A model generated the notes under the pieces. That model did no database searches. It saw only the letters and a list, made by a program, of their open reading frames with translations, and was not told where the DNA came from. Source: RUG572 sp964386385 (GTDB lineage Bacteria > Verrucomicrobiota > Kiritimatiellia > RFP12 > UBA1067). Taken from it: a stretch of 64,000 nucleotides of DNA. The position numbers and the translations under genes are program-made. Numbering within the stretch: the first letter of the stretch is position 1; each line of letters starts with the position of its first letter. The stretch is from positions 1 to 64,000 of the forward strand of contig CAYLRN010000002.1 of the NCBI GenBank assembly GCA_964386385.1. The letters are read 5' to 3'. Shown here piece after piece: positions 18,797-25,693 of this stretch.

Positions 18797-18989
18797 CTGG
18801 AACTTCACCAATCCGCTTGAGGAAGTCTACGCCATCCGACGCAAGATTTCCGCGCAGTTCGGAAACGACGTCCGTCGGATTGCAGAAGCGGCGAAGGAGT
18901 GGCGGCGGCGCGACGAGGCCGCAGGCGTCAAGTACGTCCGCCTTGCTGCCACACATGTCGCGCCCGCCCTGGGAAGATCAAGTGGTTAA
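18786..18989 (+). CDS. Small partner of the PIN protein, candidate antitoxin
   Basis: 67 residues, mostly helical and charged (NPLEEVYAIRRKISAQFGNDVRRIAEAAKEWRRR). Its ATG lies inside the 3' end of the PIN gene and is preceded by AAGGAGG in the PIN coding sequence, so translation is coupled. Toxin-first order is unusual for VapBC, and no ribbon-helix-helix or AbrB fold is obvious. The antitoxin role is inferred from size and position only. The last about 20 residues may have been altered by the adjacent repeat. Confidence 0.55.
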   Translation: MENNWNFTNPLEEVYAIRRKISAQFGNDVRRIAEAAKEWRRRDEAAGVKYVRLAATHVAPALGRSSG

Positions 18990-19004
18990 GTGAGCAAGTG
19001 GTTA

Positions 19005-19230
19005 AGTTGCACGTGCTCGGCGTTCCACCGGGATGGCGGACGTCCTCATCCGCTGTACGGTTGAAAAGGCGGTTGAAAGGCCAATCCGGTAGGGCGCGAC
19101 GTCTCGTCGCGCCGCTTCGTTCGCCGCGGCGGGGCGGGACGCCCCGCCCTACCGATGTGGCGCCCCTTCCGGCCGGCGGCGCAAACTCAACCGCTTAACC
19201 GCTTGATCACTTAACAACTTAACCGCTTGA
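19005..19230. repeat. Composite REP-like element with TTAAGTG array
   Basis: Hairpin near 19030-19051 (GGCGGACG type), GTTGAAAAGGCGGTTGAA shoulder near 19062, hairpin 19088-19113 (GGCGCGACG / CGTCGCGCC), inverted hairpin 19129-19153, and a run of short units like AACCGCTTAA and TGATCACTTAA up to the stop of the serine hydrolase gene. Confidence 0.85.
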
Positions 19231-20727
19231 TCACTTCGCGGCGCCGGCGAGGGTGAACTTCGGGCGGCGCATTGCGGTGAACTTCACGTCGCAGACAATC
19301 GTGGCGGCGGTGAACTTCAGCGTGACGTCGAAGCAGGAGGGGCCGCCGCAGAGATACGTGCGGCTTGTGAAGACGTCCGGCGCGGTCCAGGCGCCCGACG
19401 ACGCGGTCGGCTGCTCGCCGACGAGGGCGCCGAGGGACTCGTGGCTCTCCTTCTCAAGGCGGATCTTGCCGTACTTCCACGCGCCATGGCCGATGGGGAT
19501 GCGCTGGACGCCGAACGGGCCGTCGAAGACGACGTCCCAGCCGTCCGCGGTCTGCGAAAGTGTCATGGACTTGATCCCCCGGTCGTTCCTCTCGTACGTG
19601 AACTCCTTGCCCATGACGACCGACAGCCCCCCTTCCACAGCGCCCTTGACCGTAGGCAGGGAAAGCGAAGCGCACTTGGCCTTGAGTTCGTCGCGGGCGA
19701 GTTCGTCCTCCGGGAGCGGCGAAGACTTCATCGCCGGCAGAAGATGCTCCCAGACGAGCGAGAGCTCCTTCTGCATGTCGTCCACGCCGGCGGTGAGGGA
19801 GAGGACCGCGTCCTGCTCCGGCATCACGATCGTGAACTGTCCGCGGGCGCCGTCGGCGCGGTAGAGGCCGTGCGGGATGCAGCGCCAGAACTGGAAGCCG
19901 TAGCCGCGCCCCCAGTCGCTGTCGGCCGGACGGCGCGTTTCCGTCTGCTTCGACGTCATTAGCGCAATCCAGTCCTCGGAGAGTAGCTGCCGTCCGTTCC
20001 ACTTTCCGCGCTGGAGGCAGAGTTGTCCGAAGAGCGCGAGTTCGCGCGTCGTCATGTTCATTCCGTACCCGCCGCAGGCGACGCCCTTCGGGCACGTCGT
20101 AGACCAGGCCTTTTCGATGCCGAGCGGTTTGAAGAGCCGCTTTCCAAGAAAGTCCATCAGCTTCTCGCCGGAGCGGCGCTCGACGAGCGCGGAAAGCATG
20201 TACGTGGCGCCGGTGTTGTAGACGAACCACGTGCCCGGGCGCCTCTCCACCGGATGCGCCATGAACGCGCGCGCCCAGTCGCCGTCGGGGGCGGAAGAGA
20301 CGGGGCCGGTCGAATCGCGCTCGCTTCCGGTGTTCATCGTCAGAAGGTCGCGCACGCGCATTGCGCGAAGGTTCTCGGAAGGGTCCCTCGGCAGCTTTTC
20401 CGGAAAGACGTCGACGACGCGCTCGTCCAGGTCGACCTTGCCCTCGTCCACGAGAAAGCCGACGGCGGCGGCGGTGAAGCTCTTCGAGTGCGAATAGAGC
20501 ATATGCGTCCTGTCGCGCTCGTACGGCTTCCAGTAGCCCTCCGCAACGAGCTTTCCGTGGCGCACGAGGACGAATCCGTGCAATGCGTCCATTTCCTTCT
20601 CGCATCTGTCTATCCACGCGCGCACGGCGCGCGACGACACGCCCTGCGATTCGGGTGTTGCTTCGGGGAGATAGGCCTGCGCGGCGAACGCCGCGGCGGC
20701 AAGGACGACAATTAGCGTTTTCTTCAT
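19231..20727 (-). CDS. Secreted beta-lactamase-family serine hydrolase
   Basis: 498 residues with a signal peptide (KKTLIVVLAAAAFAAQA). The class C beta-lactamase/DD-peptidase fold is marked by YSHSKSFTAAAVGFLVDEG (SxxK near residue 81), LLTMNTGS and YNTGATYMLSALVE (YxN-like). Substrates could be esters or peptides. Residues about 370-498 form an extra C-terminal beta-rich domain. ATG 20727 is chosen; TTG 20736 would add three residues. A terminator lies just upstream, and no clear promoter is seen between it and the start, so expression may depend on read-through. Confidence 0.8.
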   Translation of the reverse strand: MKKTLIVVLAAAAFAAQAYLPEATPESQGVSSRAVRAWIDRCEKEMDALHGFVLVRHGKLVAEGYWKPYERDRTHMLYSHSKSFTAAAVGFLVDEGKVDLDERVVDVFPEKLPRDPSENLRAMRVRDLLTMNTGSERDSTGPVSSAPDGDWARAFMAHPVERRPGTWFVYNTGATYMLSALVERRSGEKLMDFLGKRLFKPLGIEKAWSTTCPKGVACGGYGMNMTTRELALFGQLCLQRGKWNGRQLLSEDWIALMTSKQTETRRPADSDWGRGYGFQFWRCIPHGLYRADGARGQFTIVMPEQDAVLSLTAGVDDMQKELSLVWEHLLPAMKSSPLPEDELARDELKAKCASLSLPTVKGAVEGGLSVVMGKEFTYERNDRGIKSMTLSQTADGWDVVFDGPFGVQRIPIGHGAWKYGKIRLEKESHESLGALVGEQPTASSGAWTAPDVFTSRTYLCGGPSCFDVTLKFTAATIVCDVKFTAMRRPKFTLAGAAK

Positions 20728-20753
20728 TTTGCGCAATGGGTTCGGCGTGGTGA

Positions 20754-20790
20754 AAGAAAACCCCTCGCGCCGTCGATGCGGCGCAAGGGG
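20754..20790 (-). terminator. Rho-independent terminator of the phosphotransferase gene
   Basis: On the minus strand a long GC stem (CCCCTTGCGCCGC paired with GGCGCGAGGGG, 20761-20790) is followed by TTTTCTTT. It sits between the phosphotransferase stop and the serine hydrolase start. Confidence 0.8.
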
Positions 20791-20814
20791 CCTGCTGCGG
20801 AGCGAGGGCTGCGA

Positions 20815-21648
20815 CTACTCGTAGTCCACGACGCTCGCCCAGTGGAGAAGAAGGTCGAGGTTCTTCTGCGTGTTGGGCTTGGACGCCTCGGCGGCGGCGA
20901 CGATCGGCAGCCACTTCTGGATGTCGGACTTGGCGACCTTGCGCGTCTCGCACATGAGGGTCATGTACTTCTCGGCGGCGTTGACGTGGCCGGAAAGCCA
21001 GAAGAGCAGATACGTGCGCGCGACGTCGGCAAGCGGATCGCCGAGACGGACATGGCTCCAGTCGATGACGCGCCATTCGCCGGACGGCGTGATCAGGACG
21101 TTCGTCGGGTTGAAGTCGCCATGGCAGAGGGACTTTCCGCGCGGGAGCGACTGCAGCTTCATGTGGAGGTCGTAGCGCGTGTTGCGGTCGAGCGGCGAGG
21201 CGGAAATCATCGCGTCGAGCTTGTCCGTGAGACTTCCCATGCGCGGCGCGGTCTTCGTGAAGATCTCGTTCTGGATGCCGACGAGCTCGCGGACGTACTT
21301 CATTAGGTTCTTCTTGTCCTTCGCCATCACGTCGGCAAGCGTCTCGCCGGGGATGTACTCGCGGCGGATCGCCCACTTGCCCTTGATCACGCAGACCTCA
21401 AGCAGCTTGGCGACGGGGAGTCCGGTCTCGGCGGCGCGCGCCTCGTTCATGGCCTCGTTGAGAATCGCGGAGACCTTGTAGTTCTCGTCGAAAATCTTGA
21501 GGACGGAGTTGCCGTCCTTGAAAACCACCTTGTGCTCGCGCTCAAGAAGAGTGGCGCCGTCCTTCATCTTCGGCGCGGCCTTCCGCCTGGAGGCCTGCGC
21601 GGGCTTCTTCTTGTTCGCAGCTTCGTCAGTCTTCGTCGTCTTCTTCAT
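20815..21648 (-). CDS. Aminoglycoside phosphotransferase/choline kinase-fold protein
   Basis: 277 residues. The kinase fold is shown by the catalytic loop SLCHGDFNPTNVLI (Asp and Asn) and the metal-binding Asp in WRVIDWSHVRLGDPLADVART. The first about 35 residues are Lys/Ala-rich. The family phosphorylates small molecules or lipid precursors; the substrate is unknown and antibiotic resistance should not be assumed. Start ATG 21648 follows AAAGGACA. Its own promoter lies upstream (TTGAGA-N17-TATTCT) and a strong terminator downstream, so it is monocistronic. Confidence 0.78.
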   Translation of the reverse strand: MKKTTKTDEAANKKKPAQASRRKAAPKMKDGATLLEREHKVVFKDGNSVLKIFDENYKVSAILNEAMNEARAAETGLPVAKLLEVCVIKGKWAIRREYIPGETLADVMAKDKKNLMKYVRELVGIQNEIFTKTAPRMGSLTDKLDAMISASPLDRNTRYDLHMKLQSLPRGKSLCHGDFNPTNVLITPSGEWRVIDWSHVRLGDPLADVARTYLLFWLSGHVNAAEKYMTLMCETRKVAKSDIQKWLPIVAAAEASKPNTQKNLDLLLHWASVVDYE

Positions 21649-21698
21649 TTCGATTGTCCTTTCCAAGACACGATACACATGGCCGAATGGCGAAAGAT

Positions 21699-21727
21699 AG
21701 AATAGCAAAACTGGAATTTCTTCTCAA
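21699..21727 (-). promoter_or_regulatory. Promoter of the phosphotransferase gene
   Basis: Minus strand: TTGAGA (21722-21727), 17 bp, TATTCT (21699-21704) with TGC before the -10. Confidence 0.55.
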
Positions 21728-21754
21728 CTGCCTTTGTGCGGCAAAAAGCCGGCA

Positions 21755-21838
21755 TGGTGGGCGCGAAGGGACTCGAACCCCCACTCCTTTCGGAACTGGA
21801 ACCTAAATCCAGCGTGTCTGCCATTTCACCACGCGCCC
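21755..21838 (-). tRNA. tRNA-Leu (anticodon UAG)
   Basis: Class II cloverleaf: acceptor GGGCGCG / CGCGCCC, anticodon stem CTGGA-TTTAGGT-TCCAG (TAG), long variable arm, T loop TTCGAGT, CCA encoded at 21755-21757. Confidence 0.94.
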
Positions 21839-21851
21839 AGCGTGGGTTCAG

Positions 21852-21880
21852 AGTTTATCCGTTCGCGGCGAGGATTGCAA
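21852..21880 (-). promoter_or_regulatory. Promoter of tRNA-Leu(UAG)
   Basis: Minus strand: TTGCAA (21875-21880), exactly 17 bp, TAAACT (21852-21857), ending 13 bp before the tRNA 5' end. Confidence 0.7.
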
Positions 21881-22026
21881 GTGCAAACACCCGAAAAATC
21901 TCCGCCCCCCATATGGACGCGGGCGGCTGAAAAGTGTACAATGCCGGTGAATGAAAGCATCCATTGCCAATGGACGGAATCGTTCAACGGCAATGGACGG
22001 TGACGCGGCCGGCCCCGCGTCTTCCC

Positions 22027-22767
22027 CTACGCCTCCGAGAAGCCGAGGACGTCGCGCATGTCGTACTTGCCGGGGGTGCGTCCGACCGCCCACTTCGCGG
22101 CGCGGAGGGCGCCGGCGGCAAACGCCTCGCGCCCCTGGGCCTTGTGCACGATCTCCACCCGCTCGACGTCGCCCGCGAACATGACGGTGTGGTCGCCGAT
22201 CACCGAGCCGCCGCGCAGTGCGTGAAGCGCGATCTGCCCTTCGGGGCGTTCGCCGACGATTCCATGGCGTCCGTAGCAGGCGACGTCGTCGAGGTCGACG
22301 CGCCGCCCCTCGGCCGCGGCGTTGGCCAGCATCAGGGCCGTGCCGCTGGGGGCGTCCTTCTTGTGGCGGTGGTGCATTTCGACGACTTCGACGTCGTATT
22401 CCGGCCCCAACACCTCCGCGGCCTTCCTGACGAGGTTGAGGAGAAGGTTCACGCCGAGAGAATAGTTCGCGGCCTGGACGATCGGAATCTTCTTCGCGCA
22501 GACGTCGACGACCGCCTGTTCGCCGGCGGTGAGGCCGGTCGTGCCGATGACGTAGGCGACGTTTTCGGCGGCGGCCTTTTCGACGTTGGCCGCGACTGCG
22601 GAGTGGAAGCTGAAGTCGACGACGGCCTCGGTATCGGCAGGCCACGTGCCGTCGAATCCCCCGGCCACGTCGACGCGGCCGACGAGTTCGAGTCCCGCGT
22701 CCGCCTCGGCCAGCGAGCAGAGCATTCGTCCCATGCGCCCGGCGGCGCCGACAATTGCGACTTTCAT
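22027..22767 (-). CDS. dapB: 4-hydroxy-tetrahydrodipicolinate reductase
   Basis: Second dedicated step of lysine/diaminopimelate synthesis, NAD(P)H-dependent. The N-terminal Rossmann motif VAIVGAAGRMGRML is followed by VDFSFHSA, VIGTTGLT, the catalytic region EVVEMHHRHKKDAPSGTALM with its conserved His and Lys, and the C-terminal GDHTVMFAGDVERVEI; 246 residues is normal. AAAGGAG lies 9 bp upstream. It lies 18 bp after dapA, so the two are cotranscribed. A GC hairpin (22002-22021) follows the stop but lacks a U-tract. Confidence 0.95.
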   Translation of the reverse strand: MKVAIVGAAGRMGRMLCSLAEADAGLELVGRVDVAGGFDGTWPADTEAVVDFSFHSAVAANVEKAAAENVAYVIGTTGLTAGEQAVVDVCAKKIPIVQAANYSLGVNLLLNLVRKAAEVLGPEYDVEVVEMHHRHKKDAPSGTALMLANAAAEGRRVDLDDVACYGRHGIVGERPEGQIALHALRGGSVIGDHTVMFAGDVERVEIVHKAQGREAFAAGALRAAKWAVGRTPGKYDMRDVLGFSEA

Positions 22768-22785
22768 GGAAGCGTCTCCTTTCGA

Positions 22786-23661
22786 TTAGACGAGCCCCAG
22801 CGCCGCAAGCGTCCCGCGGAGGCGTTCACGCCTGTCGGGCGTTGTCTCGCAGAGCGGAAGGCGGAAGACCGGCTCGATCTTCTTCATCATCACCAGAGCC
22901 TCCTTGGCCATGATCGGGTTGGTGTCGATGAAGAGGTCGCGGAAGAGGTCGTAGTATTTGGCATGGAGCGTCCGGGCGGCGGACACGTCGCCGGCGAGGG
23001 CGAGGCGGATGAAGTCGGACATCTCCTTGGGCATGACATTGGACGCGACGGATATGACGCCGCTCGCGCCGACGGAGATCATCGGCAGGGCGAGGGAGTC
23101 GTCGCCCGAAAGCACGGTGAAGCCGGGGCGGAGATTCCTGATCGCGCTGACGCGATCGACGCTTCCGGCGGCTTCCTTTATCGCGACGACATTCGGGTTG
23201 TCGGCGAGGCGGGCCACCAGGTCGACGGGGATTTCGCGTCCGCTGCGGCCGGGCACGTTGTAGAGGACGACCGGCAGACCGAGGTCCGCGACCATGGAGA
23301 AGTGGCGGTAGAGGCCTTCGACGTTCGGCTTGTTGTAGTACGGCGTGACCTGGAGGCAGGCGTCAACGCCGCCCGCGGCGATTGCGGCCTTCGTAAGGGA
23401 GACGGCCTCGAGCGTCGAATTGGCGCCTGTGCCGGCGACGATCTTCACGCGTCCCGCGGCGTATTCGACGGTCTTCTCCACGACCTTGTGGTGCTCCTCG
23501 TGCGACAGGGTGGGGGATTCGCCGCTCGTCCCAACCGCGCAGATTCCCTCCACGCCGCTTTCGCACTGCCAGTCCACAAGGGCCTTGAGCGCGCCGTAGT
23601 CGACCTCGCCGTCGGCGTTGAACGGCGTGACGAGCGCCGTGATAGTACCTTCAAGTTTCAT
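22786..23661 (-). CDS. dapA: 4-hydroxy-tetrahydrodipicolinate synthase
   Basis: Condenses pyruvate with aspartate semialdehyde. TIM-barrel motifs: GTITALVTPFN at the start, GTSGESPTLSHEEH, YYNKPNVEGLYRHF, VVLYNVPGRSG (catalytic Tyr) and VVAIKEAAGS (Schiff-base Lys). The 291 residues and AGGAG upstream support ATG 23661; a longer open frame upstream has no family match. It lies between ychF and dapB with gaps of 62 and 18 bp. Confidence 0.95.
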   Translation of the reverse strand: MKLEGTITALVTPFNADGEVDYGALKALVDWQCESGVEGICAVGTSGESPTLSHEEHHKVVEKTVEYAAGRVKIVAGTGANSTLEAVSLTKAAIAAGGVDACLQVTPYYNKPNVEGLYRHFSMVADLGLPVVLYNVPGRSGREIPVDLVARLADNPNVVAIKEAAGSVDRVSAIRNLRPGFTVLSGDDSLALPMISVGASGVISVASNVMPKEMSDFIRLALAGDVSAARTLHAKYYDLFRDLFIDTNPIMAKEALVMMKKIEPVFRLPLCETTPDRRERLRGTLAALGLV

Positions 23662-23723
23662 TTGCAGCAAACTCCTGTGATGCCGATTCCCTGAAAAAGA
23701 CAGAAAGCAAGACGCCCCGCGCG

Positions 23724-24848
23724 CTACTTCGAGAACATGAACTCCACGACGTCGCCGTCCTGCATCTCGTAGTCGCGGCCCTCCGGGCGCAGGACGCCCG
23801 CGGCGCGGGCGCCCGCCTCGCCGCCGTGCTTCACGTAGTCGTCGAAGGAGACGACCTGCGCGCGGATGAAGCCCTTCTCGAAGTCCGTGTGTATGACGCC
23901 AGCGCACTGCGGCGCCTTCCAGCCGCGGCGGAACGTCCAGGCGCGCACCTCCTTCGGCCCGGCCGTCAGGTAGCTGGCGAGTCCGAGCGTGTGGTAGGCC
24001 AGCTTGATCGTGCGGTCGAGCGACGACTCGGAGAGTCCGTAGCTGCCGAGGAACTCCTTCGCCTCCTCGTCGGAAAGCCCGGCGAGGTCCGCCTCCATCT
24101 GCGCGCAGACGCAGACCATCTCGCAGTTCTGCGCGTCGGCGTACGCCTTGAGCGCTGCGACGTGCGGGTTGGCGGACGGGTCGGCAAGGTCGGTCTCCGC
24201 GACGTTGGCGCAGTAGATCGTCTTCTTGTCAGTGAGGAAATGCAGGTCGCGGAGGACGGGCAGAATGGGCGAACCCTCCTCGCGGGGGAACGTCCGCACG
24301 GGGCGGCCCTCGCCGAGATGGGCGAGGAGAGCCGTCATCGCATCGAACTCCGGACGCTTCTTCGGGTCGCTCTGCGCCTCCTTCTTCGCCTTGTCGTGCC
24401 GCCGCTGAAGCTGCTCCATGTCCGCCAGGACGAGCTCCGTCTCGATGACCTCCGCGTCGCCGGCGGGGTCGATGGGGGCGGACTTGTTTCCGCCCTCCTG
24501 CACGTGGATGATGTCGTCGTTCTCGAAGCAGCGCACGACATGGAGGATCGCGTCGCATTCGCGGATGTTGGCGAGGAACTTGTTGCCGAGGCCCTCGCCC
24601 TTCGACGCGCCCTTCACGAGTCCCGCGATGTCCGTGAATTCAACCGTGGCATGGATCGTCTGGGCGGGATGGACTATCTGCGCCAAAGCGGCGAGGCGCG
24701 AGTCCGCCACCTCCACCACCGCGGAGTTCGGCTCTATCGTGCAGAACGGATAGTTCTCCGCCGCCGCCTGCTGGCGCTTCGTGAGCGCATTGAACAACGT
24801 GGACTTGCCCACGTTCGGCAGTCCGACAATACCAACTGAAAGACTCAT
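23724..24848 (-). CDS. ychF: Ribosome-associated ATPase YchF (OLA1 family)
   Basis: A P-loop protein that binds ribosomes and prefers ATP. GLPNVGKST (residues 9-17) is the P-loop, DIAGLVKGASKGEGLGNKFLANIRE the switch region, NVAETD the altered nucleotide-specificity motif, and the last about 85 residues are the TGS domain ending GDVVEFMFSK. The ATG at 24848 is preferred because the family begins exactly there and an extended -10 promoter lies 35-40 bp upstream. Length (374) is slightly above the usual 363. Confidence 0.95.
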   Translation of the reverse strand: MSLSVGIVGLPNVGKSTLFNALTKRQQAAAENYPFCTIEPNSAVVEVADSRLAALAQIVHPAQTIHATVEFTDIAGLVKGASKGEGLGNKFLANIRECDAILHVVRCFENDDIIHVQEGGNKSAPIDPAGDAEVIETELVLADMEQLQRRHDKAKKEAQSDPKKRPEFDAMTALLAHLGEGRPVRTFPREEGSPILPVLRDLHFLTDKKTIYCANVAETDLADPSANPHVAALKAYADAQNCEMVCVCAQMEADLAGLSDEEAKEFLGSYGLSESSLDRTIKLAYHTLGLASYLTAGPKEVRAWTFRRGWKAPQCAGVIHTDFEKGFIRAQVVSFDDYVKHGGEAGARAAGVLRPEGRDYEMQDGDVVEFMFSK

Positions 24849-24882
24849 GCTTCTACCTTGCTTGGTTGAAATGGCGGAAAAG

Positions 24883-24891
24883 ATTATACCA
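24883..24891 (-). promoter_or_regulatory. Extended -10 promoter of ychF
   Basis: Minus strand TGG-TATAAT (TATAAT at 24883-24888). No -35 is recognisable. Confidence 0.6.
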
Positions 24892-25057
24892 CAATCGCCA
24901 TTGAAGAAATCCCCCTTTTTGCGAAGCTTTCCAGGACGAACCCGTCCTCCACGAGCGACGCCCGCCCCGCGAGCGGCGGGGCGAACCTGAAGTCGGGAGC
25001 GTCCGCGAACGCGGCGGCGGAAAGGAACAGCGCAGCGAAAACGGTTCGCGCGGACAT
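24884..25057 (-). CDS. 57-codon ORF with signal peptide, probable truncated secreted protein
   Basis: An ORF starting ATG 25057 reads MSARTVFAALFLSAAAFADA, a convincing signal peptide, then about 37 residues, and stops inside the ychF -10 box. AGAAGG abuts the start, which is too close for an ideal ribosome binding site. It may be the 5' remnant of a secreted gene cut off when ychF's promoter region was joined to it, or a small exported peptide. The rest of the interval up to 25177 holds nothing recognisable. Confidence 0.3.
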   Translation of the reverse strand: MSARTVFAALFLSAAAFADAPDFRFAPPLAGRASLVEDGFVLESFAKRGISSMAIVV

Positions 25058-25177
25058 CCTTCTGGGAATCCGCCATCGCAGTTAGCCTGAAACCAGTCAT
25101 CGGACTATCTAACATCGGGACCCCACTTCCTCTGTTTGCAGCAATCCTCCAGGAACGCATCGAATCCGCGCATGATG

Positions 25178-25582
25178 TCAGCCACCTTCCGCGCCTGATG
25201 CCATTTTACGATTTTCCTCCACGTACCAGTGGACGAAATCGCGGATTCTCCACTCCGACATTCCCTCGACCTTTCCATGTGCCTCCAGATACTCGCATAG
25301 AACCTCCTGTCCGTTTCCAAGCGACCATGAATCGTATTTCCACAACGGCCCGTCTTTGGTGAAGACGTCGTCCGGACGCAGAAAGCCAATCGGAACTTCA
25401 TATGTCCTTGCAAGAAACTGCAATGCGTCCATGGCCTCGCGCCCTCCGCCAAAGAGACGGAGGCCATCCTCCGAAGGCAACCGCTTTCGCCACCAGTAGG
25501 CAGACCGCCGGCAGAAGATGAAAAGCGGATATCCAAGAATCACACACGCGCACACAACTACCCATGGGGAGAATTCAATCAT
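25178..25582 (-). CDS. Small membrane-anchored protein downstream of Rhs, candidate immunity partner
   Basis: 134 residues: one N-terminal transmembrane helix (SPWVVVCACVILGYPLFIFC), then a cytoplasmic domain with GREAMDALQFLARTYEVPIGFLRPDDVF and YDSWSLGNGQEVLCEYLEAHG. The family is not recognised for certain; the soluble part is reminiscent of DUF1493-like proteins. It begins 2 bp after the stop of the +1-frame Rhs extension, so the two would be translationally coupled if that extension is used. An immunity role is inferred only from position next to an Rhs protein. Confidence 0.6.
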   Translation of the reverse strand: MIEFSPWVVVCACVILGYPLFIFCRRSAYWWRKRLPSEDGLRLFGGGREAMDALQFLARTYEVPIGFLRPDDVFTKDGPLWKYDSWSLGNGQEVLCEYLEAHGKVEGMSEWRIRDFVHWYVEENRKMASGAEGG

Positions 25583-25584
25583 GT

Positions 25585-25693
25585 TCAATCCTCGTCCTCA
25601 TACAGCGCTCCGATAAGTCCACCTGCCGCCACTCCAAAATTCCATACGCCAGAACCTATTACGGCGACTCCTGCAGTTCCTGAAGCAAGCCTA
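25585..25693 (-). other. +1-frame extension of the Rhs gene (35 codons)
   Basis: Where the Rhs frame reads CUU UAG, shifting +1 at CUU gives AGG CUU GCU and a frame open for 35 codons: RLASGTAGVAVIGSGV, then WNFGVAAGGLIGALYEDED. This is a glycine-rich, membrane-like segment ending in acidic residues. The extension's stop lies 2 bp before the next gene's ATG, matching the tight spacing of real genes here. Either a programmed +1 frameshift or a single-base deletion or sequence error explains it. Confidence 0.6.

Noticed and set aside
20815..21648. Antibiotic-resistance call for the phosphotransferase
   Set aside because: Only the general APH/choline-kinase fold is visible; nothing indicates an aminoglycoside substrate.
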